Part shown: in pieces, positions 58,530 to 64,000 of the stretch
Layout of the letters: every line of letters begins with the position of its first letter
Position numbering within the stretch: the first letter of the stretch is position 1
Made by a program: the position numbers and the translations under genes
Notes under the pieces: generated by a model
Told to the model about the DNA's origin: nothing
The model's database searches: none
Seen by the model: the letters and a program-made list of their open reading frames with translations, nothing else
DNA from: Phocoena phocoena
Lineage: Eukaryota > Chordata > Mammalia > Artiodactyla > Phocoenidae
Assembly (NCBI RefSeq): GCF_963924675.1
Contig: NC_089234.1
Span: 56,291,682 to 56,355,681, forward strand
Length of the DNA stretch: 64,000 nucleotides
Reading direction: 5' to 3'

Positions 58530-61150
58530 ATCATAGTGTTTATTGAATAGTCCAGTGCTTGAAACATAGTAGATTCTCAACTAGCAGTTCCTGAGGAAAT
58601 GAATGTGCCCTTGGAGGCTTCGCTGCTGCTCTCCTCTCTGCCTTGCTGGGACATCCCAATGGGTGAAGATCACATGATGCCACCACCTTAGGCATGCTGC
58701 TGGGAATTTCCCACTTTCCTGTTTGTTTTCTACCTGGAACAATCATATTCATTTTTCAGGCTCAGCTTAAATATCAATTTCTCTATTAAGCCTTTCTTGG
58801 CTTTGTAGATCGAACTGTTAAGTCGATCGCACACATTGAACAGGTATGCCTGGATTTAATTTTTAAGCAAAATATACGGTTTGCCTTTCCAGGATGTTAG
58901 AATCATCTTTACTTCGTATTACTTCCTTCCTCTTATTGACTTATCTGTCCCAAACATAAGGAAAATCCAGGTCCTTTTTCCCCAGGAGTTCTTGAGGGGA
59001 CAACAGACTGCAGATCCATGGATTTCTTGCCTCCAAAGCTTCCAACATTCCAGTGAACAAACATACATTTGAAGACCCTTTGTCCAAATCAAAGCAGTGA
59101 TATAGATCAGGTTGCAGGAGAATGGGAGACTAGTTGTGGAAGGTCAAGGGAATGTTGTCCTCCTGGCACACAGAGCTTTAGAACACAGTGGGATGCTAGT
59201 TCTGCAACCCTTCCCAAATATGCCCATTTGGTTACAGTATATTGTAGTTCCTGAGACACAACATCTGTTCACTTTAACAATGAATGGTTGAAATACGTGG
59301 TCCAGTATTTGAAGGTAAACACATTTCCCCACCTGTTTGCACAGGGTTTCTACAAAGACAAAGGCTAACTCTTCTTATTGGCAAATTTCCTACCCCTAGC
59401 TTGAGTTCATCCTGTTGCTTTATTGTAATTTATGTTCCTGCAGGAAAATAAAAAAGACACTCCAGAAATTTTGGAAACCAATTTCTCAAGTTGCTTGCAC
59501 CGAGAGACTCAACTGAAAAACTGTCCCACCATCCCTGACATACCCTAACTCCTAAAAGAACACTATCTATAGCCCAGCTGGTCTCAACCCTCAAATGTGG
59601 AAGCTAATTATTGAAGTCACATCCTCCTTGATTTAAGATCTTTTAATGGACAGCTAGAAGCTTGGCCATCACTTCACACCTGCCATAGTGTCAATCAGTT
59701 GGAGGAAAAAAAACCATTTTTATGTCAATCAAGAAATCCTTGGGGATGTTATAACCTGTTATGATGCATTACCCTTTGACCGCTGTGACTTAAAGGCTCT
59801 GGCATTAAAGAGCATGTGCTAGAAAGAATTAGAAGCTAATCTTAATTGTGTTCACATATAAATAAAGCATTGAGCACAGGAGTGTTTATATGGTCTGGAT
59901 GAGAAGGCTGAGGAGTCCATCTTCCTTGGTGCCACCATCAGCATCCCTATTCATCAAATGTAGTGAGTTGAGATTCAAAGTTATCGCCCTAACACCGCAA
60001 ATATTTAACACCAATGTGATTATTATTATCCTGTATTAATGTCCTGCCACAGGTGTTAACAAGGCCAGCATAGCAAACTGACTCACTCTCAATGCCCCTA
60101 GCACCCTGTGGTGAAAGAGATGGATTCTCCAGGAATATATAGGGCTGTGGCTGGCCTTACACATCTCAGTGGTTACAAAAATGTCTCCCCAGCCCCTTGT
60201 GAGTTACAGCTCACTAAGGTATGACACTGAATCACCTTATCTCTCCCAGGAACTGCTCTGTTGTGCCTGGGCTCAGGGGCATCCATCTGAATGACACCAA
60301 CCTCAAAATCGGAATTTGGGCTTTAAATCTTGAGCGTGTGATGTTTTTCTTTATGCGCCAGATTTCAGAGAGCCCGAAAGAAGAGAGAGAATCACCAACA
60401 CACACCTGGCTTGCACTTGTTCACAGCTCATCTTGGCCATTGCAACATCCTGTCCTTAGAATGACCTTACAGAAAAAAGAGAGTTAAAGGGAATAGCTAC
60501 AAAAATGAGAATGGCTGAGGAGTAAATAAAACAACAGGAAGGCAGCCAGGGGCCGCAGTGCCCAAACTGAACCACAATAAAACAAATTCATTACACTGTA
60601 AATTACTCGCACTATATGGGAGTCTATTACGAGGAGTTTGTGAGAACTGGGAAAGGAGGGGGTGGATTCCAACTATGTTCAGAGCCCACGGACCACTCTA
60701 ACATCTCCAGAGCCAAAGAAATCTAACTCCTGATGGATTGTTCACGATTGTAGAGGGTGAGGAGAGTACGTAAATTAAACCCTCAGGTAGCCCTGCCTGT
60801 GGTGTGAGGTATAGTACAGGTCTTTCTTCTGCATTTGGGCTGAGAATGCCTGAGGGTAATTTGCCATCCTCAGGGCCCAAACCAGGGCCAGCCAGGGTGT
60901 CTAGTGCTCAGTGTATTTCTGTTGACTCAGAGGATTGTCCTGAAGTGTTAAAGCCCTTAGAACATAGTAAGTGCTCAGTAAGTATCAGTGATTCAGGAGC
61001 TGACCAACCACTTCCTGCATGGAAGCTTCCCCCCTCCACCATGGATGCATAATCCACATTACAAGATATATGGGCCTCCTCACTCTCACATAAGTGCTTC
61101 ATTCATTAATTCTCACTCCACGCATTTAACAGATATTCGTAGAGCAGTTC
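58530..61150. other. Intergenic; old L2/MIR end near 58.54 kb, possible conserved sequence at 59.7-60.1 kb
   Basis: GTGTTTATTGAATAGTCCAG then TAGTAGATTCTCAACTAGCA near 58540 resembles an L2/MIR end. The 59700-60100 part lacks transposons and looks slowly evolving, judged by eye only. No exon found. Confidence 0.3.
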
Positions 61151-61159
61151 CTATGTGCC

Positions 61160-61400
61160 AGGCACCATCAATCACATGTTCTGGAGTCCATAAAAAGCTT
61201 TGGCATCAGATGGACCTGGGTCAAATCCCAGCTCTGTGATACTGAGCTTCAGTTTCCCCATCTGCAAAAATCAGCATAATAATAATTCCTCCCTTGAGAT
61301 ACTGTGAGGATTAAAAGAGCTTCTGTAGTGGGATATTTGGCGCAGAGCTTAACACATGGTAAGCTTTATAAATGCTTAAATAAAGCCTAGTAGTTTCAAG
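61160..61400 (+). repeat. MIR SINE
   Basis: GGCATCAGATGGACCTGGGT, then GCTTCAGTTTCCCCATCTGC, then AATAATAATTCCTCCC, then AGCTTAACACATGGTAAGCT, in plus-strand MIR order. Confidence 0.75.
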
Positions 61401-62210
61401 GCTTCACCTAAATCCAGGCATCACTGTGACCCTTACCCTGCTTTACACAGCCCTTGTTAATTCTGCCTTCCTCTGAACTCGATTCGTACTTACTGTCTGA
61501 TCTATCAAGTTGAGGTCTTGGCTTTTTGATTCACTTGGTAGCCTTTCTTCCTTGGCCTGTTAATCCGTGCATCTCTAACTTTGACTCTGCACATGGAGAA
61601 ATATAATTGCAGAGGAGCCCAGACGATGAGCAGGTTAGGAGCTGGGGACTGAGTCTAGATGAAGATCAATGCAGGAAAAAGCTCATCTTCACAAAGGTAG
61701 AGTGGGGCTTGATGAAAGAGAAATAGAATCCTTGCAGGGGAAAGCAGGATGAAGCCCAGAAACGAGAGGAACAGGTGTGTACCTGATGGCTATCCCAGAG
61801 AGTTGGCATATTCTGTAGTGTGAGGAGTCCCCTAGAGCATGGGGACTCTTTGGGGGGAAGTCGTGTGAGGACAGAGGTTCACAACACCTGGATGGGGAAA
61901 GAGAGTTCCCATGTGAATTATGGGGCACTCAGTGTAGTTGGGGGCCCTCCACAGTCATGTTTACCCAATTTCTTCATCCCTGATCTTTAACTCTTGTTGG
62001 ATATAAGCAACTTTAGTTTCACTGGTAGGAAGACAATGTCCCACAGTGACTCTACCTCTGCACTTCCTGAGACCCTTGGTACATCTGGATGTCCAGTCAT
62101 AGGCTGGGATCCAAGAATATAATTCTAAAGAACAGACTGATACAAGTAGAGAAACAGCAGCAAAAAAGTAGCAGAAGGAAATTAGAAAGAGGCAGTTATG
62201 GCCCCTGAAT
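61401..62210. other. No recognisable feature
   Basis: Intergenic, no clear repeat or exon. Confidence 0.35.
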
Positions 62211-62224
62211 TTCACTGTTGTTTT

Positions 62225-62600
62225 TATTTTTAATTTTTAAAAATAAATTTATTTTATTTTTATTTTTAGTTTTGGCTGCATTGGGTCTTTGTTGGTGCAT
62301 GTGGGCTTTCTCTAGTTGCGGTTAGCGGGGGCTACTCTTCGTTGTGATGTGCAGGCTTCTCACTGTGGTGGCTTCTCGTTGCGGAGCACGGGCTCCAGGC
62401 GTGCAGGCTTCAGTAGTTGTGGCACTCAGGCTCAGTAGTTGTGGTTCGTGGGCTCTGGAGCGCAGGCTCAGTAGTTGTGGTGCATGGGCTTAGTTGCTCT
62501 GTGGCATGTGGGATCTTCCCAGACCAGGGCTTGAACCCGTGTCCCCTACATTGGCAGGTGGATTCTTAACCAAGGTGCAAACCAGGGAAGCCCAAGCCCC
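62225..62600 (-). mobile_element. Longer CHR-related SINE
   Basis: A/T-rich tail, TTTTGGCTGCATTGGGTCTT through AACCAGGGAAGCCC. Same long type as at 52560. The 13-bp duplication TCACTGTTGTTTT is at 62212-62224 and 62601-62613. Confidence 0.92.
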
Positions 62601-62613
62601 TCACTGTTGTTTT

Positions 62614-64000
62614 AAAAGCGGGATTCTTAACCCTCTGAAACTGTGAGCAGTTTTATGTGGGCATTTTTTTATCTAAGAAGAGGGTCAGTAGATTTCATCA
62701 GATTCTCAGAGGACTGTGAGTTACCCTTGCCTTGCTTTGCTCAGAGGAATGATGTCGGATGGTCTATGATCCCTTCACATCCACTGAACATTCTCAAGGG
62801 CTGCCACTGGGGGCAGGAAGGGAAGGACAGAGAATATAGGGCCAGTTCCACCCCACCCCACCCTACTCCCAACTTCAGTAAGAGCAATTTTTAAAACTTA
62901 TTTTTTCATATAGAAATAGTTTTACGCTATACAAAAGTTGGAAAAAATAGCTAGAAAAAATGAAGAGTAAGATTATCTAGCTGAAGAGGGCCCTCTTGTA
63001 TCCACTTCCACCTTGTAGGCAGGCATTCTGTAATAGAGGGCCTAGGGTCAACTCAGTGTCCATGGCTTCATCCTGGATTGCAACCACACAACATACTTTA
63101 TGCTTCACTGATTTCCCAACTGAAGACTCCATTTCTCATTTCCTGTTTTCGTTCTTGCTATGTGGACAATGTGATACTTATTGAAGACTACCGAGTGGCA
63201 CGTGAAAAATATTTGATTAAATCCTAAATGAAAAAAAGTAAAACCCAATTACATAAAAGCTTCCTGAGAAGTAATGAATAAAAGGCAAATTATTTGAGAT
63301 GTTGCACATCTTTATGATTCTCCTGGTTATTTCTGGTGGCTACAAGATGGCTGCTGCTGCTCTAGCCATCATATCTACATTCCAGCAGGAACAAAGTAGG
63401 AGGAATAAGGAGAAAAGGATACTGCCTAAATCAAGCAGCAAAAACTTTCCTGGAAATCCCACAGCATGATTCTACACATGTCCCGTTGGCCAGCACTTTG
63501 ACACATGACCAGACCTGGCTGGAAAATAGATAAAGAAAAGGAGGTTAGGAATGGGGTTGGGGCCAGCCAATCAATAAGTGCTCCAGGTGGTAACTGAAAA
63601 GTCACCCTAACTTTTGGTCTTGAAACAGTCTATCACAGTAACCACTGAATTAAGTCAGGCCAGACTATAAAGAGAAATTTTCTTCCTTCCTCCCTCCTTT
63701 CCCCTCTCCCCTTTTTCTCTCTTCTGTATTGTAAAATCTAAAATTTCAAGTGCTGCCTTGACAACTTTGAGCCTCTTTCGGCCCCAAATGCCTAACTGTG
63801 AGTCTCCCTGTTCTTGCCAGATATGCCCCACCTCCCCAGCCCAGCAGGCAAGCCTCCCCTCCCTGACAAGTTCCCCAATCAGCAGAATCAGCTGTGCCTT
63901 AGCTGGTCTTCAGCCTAATAGGTTTCACCTCCCCATCAAATCGTGAAATTATTCAAACAAGCCAATCACATCCCTCCACGTGAACGAAGGGTTACCTCAC
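62614..64000. other. No gene; old repeat-like sequence near 63.3 kb and a pyrimidine tract
   Basis: CAAGATGGCTGCTGCTGCTC at 63344 resembles the interior of an old transposon that I cannot name. A C/T-rich run lies at about 63680-63722. Confidence 0.35.

Overview
The window is mammalian nuclear DNA, almost certainly from a cetacean. The best evidence is a set of near-identical, tRNA-derived SINEs of the CHR (cetacean/hippo/ruminant) type. Each begins with a TGGCGCAGTGG A box, carries a GGTTCGTGCCCC B box and ends in a poly-A tail. Most are flanked by target-site duplications. Older MIR, L2, hAT, MaLR and L1 fragments fill much of the rest. There are no prokaryotic features.

The one host gene is the 3' end of KCNMA1 (BK / Slo1 calcium-activated potassium channel, plus strand), between about 13.5 and 28.3 kb, possibly to about 34 kb. 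Five coding segments are recognisable: 13583-13777, 15814-15932, 17825-18049 (or read through to 18074), a 29-nt microexon at 20533-20561, and the last exon at 27568-27722. Together they encode the end of the RCK2 domain and the cytoplasmic tail. All three classic C-termini can be read directly. The ...QEERL end comes from reading through the donor at 18050. The ...EMVYR end comes from skipping the microexon. The ...VEDEC end comes from including it. The last exon is therefore read in two frames, and its acceptor is a NAGNAG tandem that adds or removes one codon.

Layout: 0-11.3 kb is repeat-dense (L2, MIR, L1 with a nested SINE and a nested hAT element, and a 43-bp tandem duplication at 0.5 kb); relative to KCNMA1 it is intronic. 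11.3-28 kb holds the KCNMA1 exons and introns. 28-36 kb is repeat-poor, with several poly(A) signals and a candidate distal 3' end near 33.95 kb. 36-51.5 kb is intergenic and repeat-rich (L1, hAT, MLT1-like LTR, five CHR SINEs, a solo LTR, an odd GC-rich block at 41.4-42.5 kb). 51.6-58.5 kb is a defective class I (gamma-type) endogenous retrovirus on the minus strand, with two LTRs, a tRNA-Ile-like primer binding site, gag-pro-pol remnants and no env; a SINE splits its integrase. 58.5-64 kb has little beyond MIR and one long SINE.

I found no evidence of an undescribed multi-gene system. The most interesting points are the dual-frame terminal exon of KCNMA1 with its tandem acceptor, an acceptor fused to a donor-like GTATGT at 17825, a ~110-bp-arm inverted repeat in a KCNMA1 intron, a perfect 22-bp palindrome downstream of the gene, and the ~20-kb CHR-SINE-free interval covering the gene's 3' end. 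Repeat family names below come from recognition by eye; none was confirmed by a database search.
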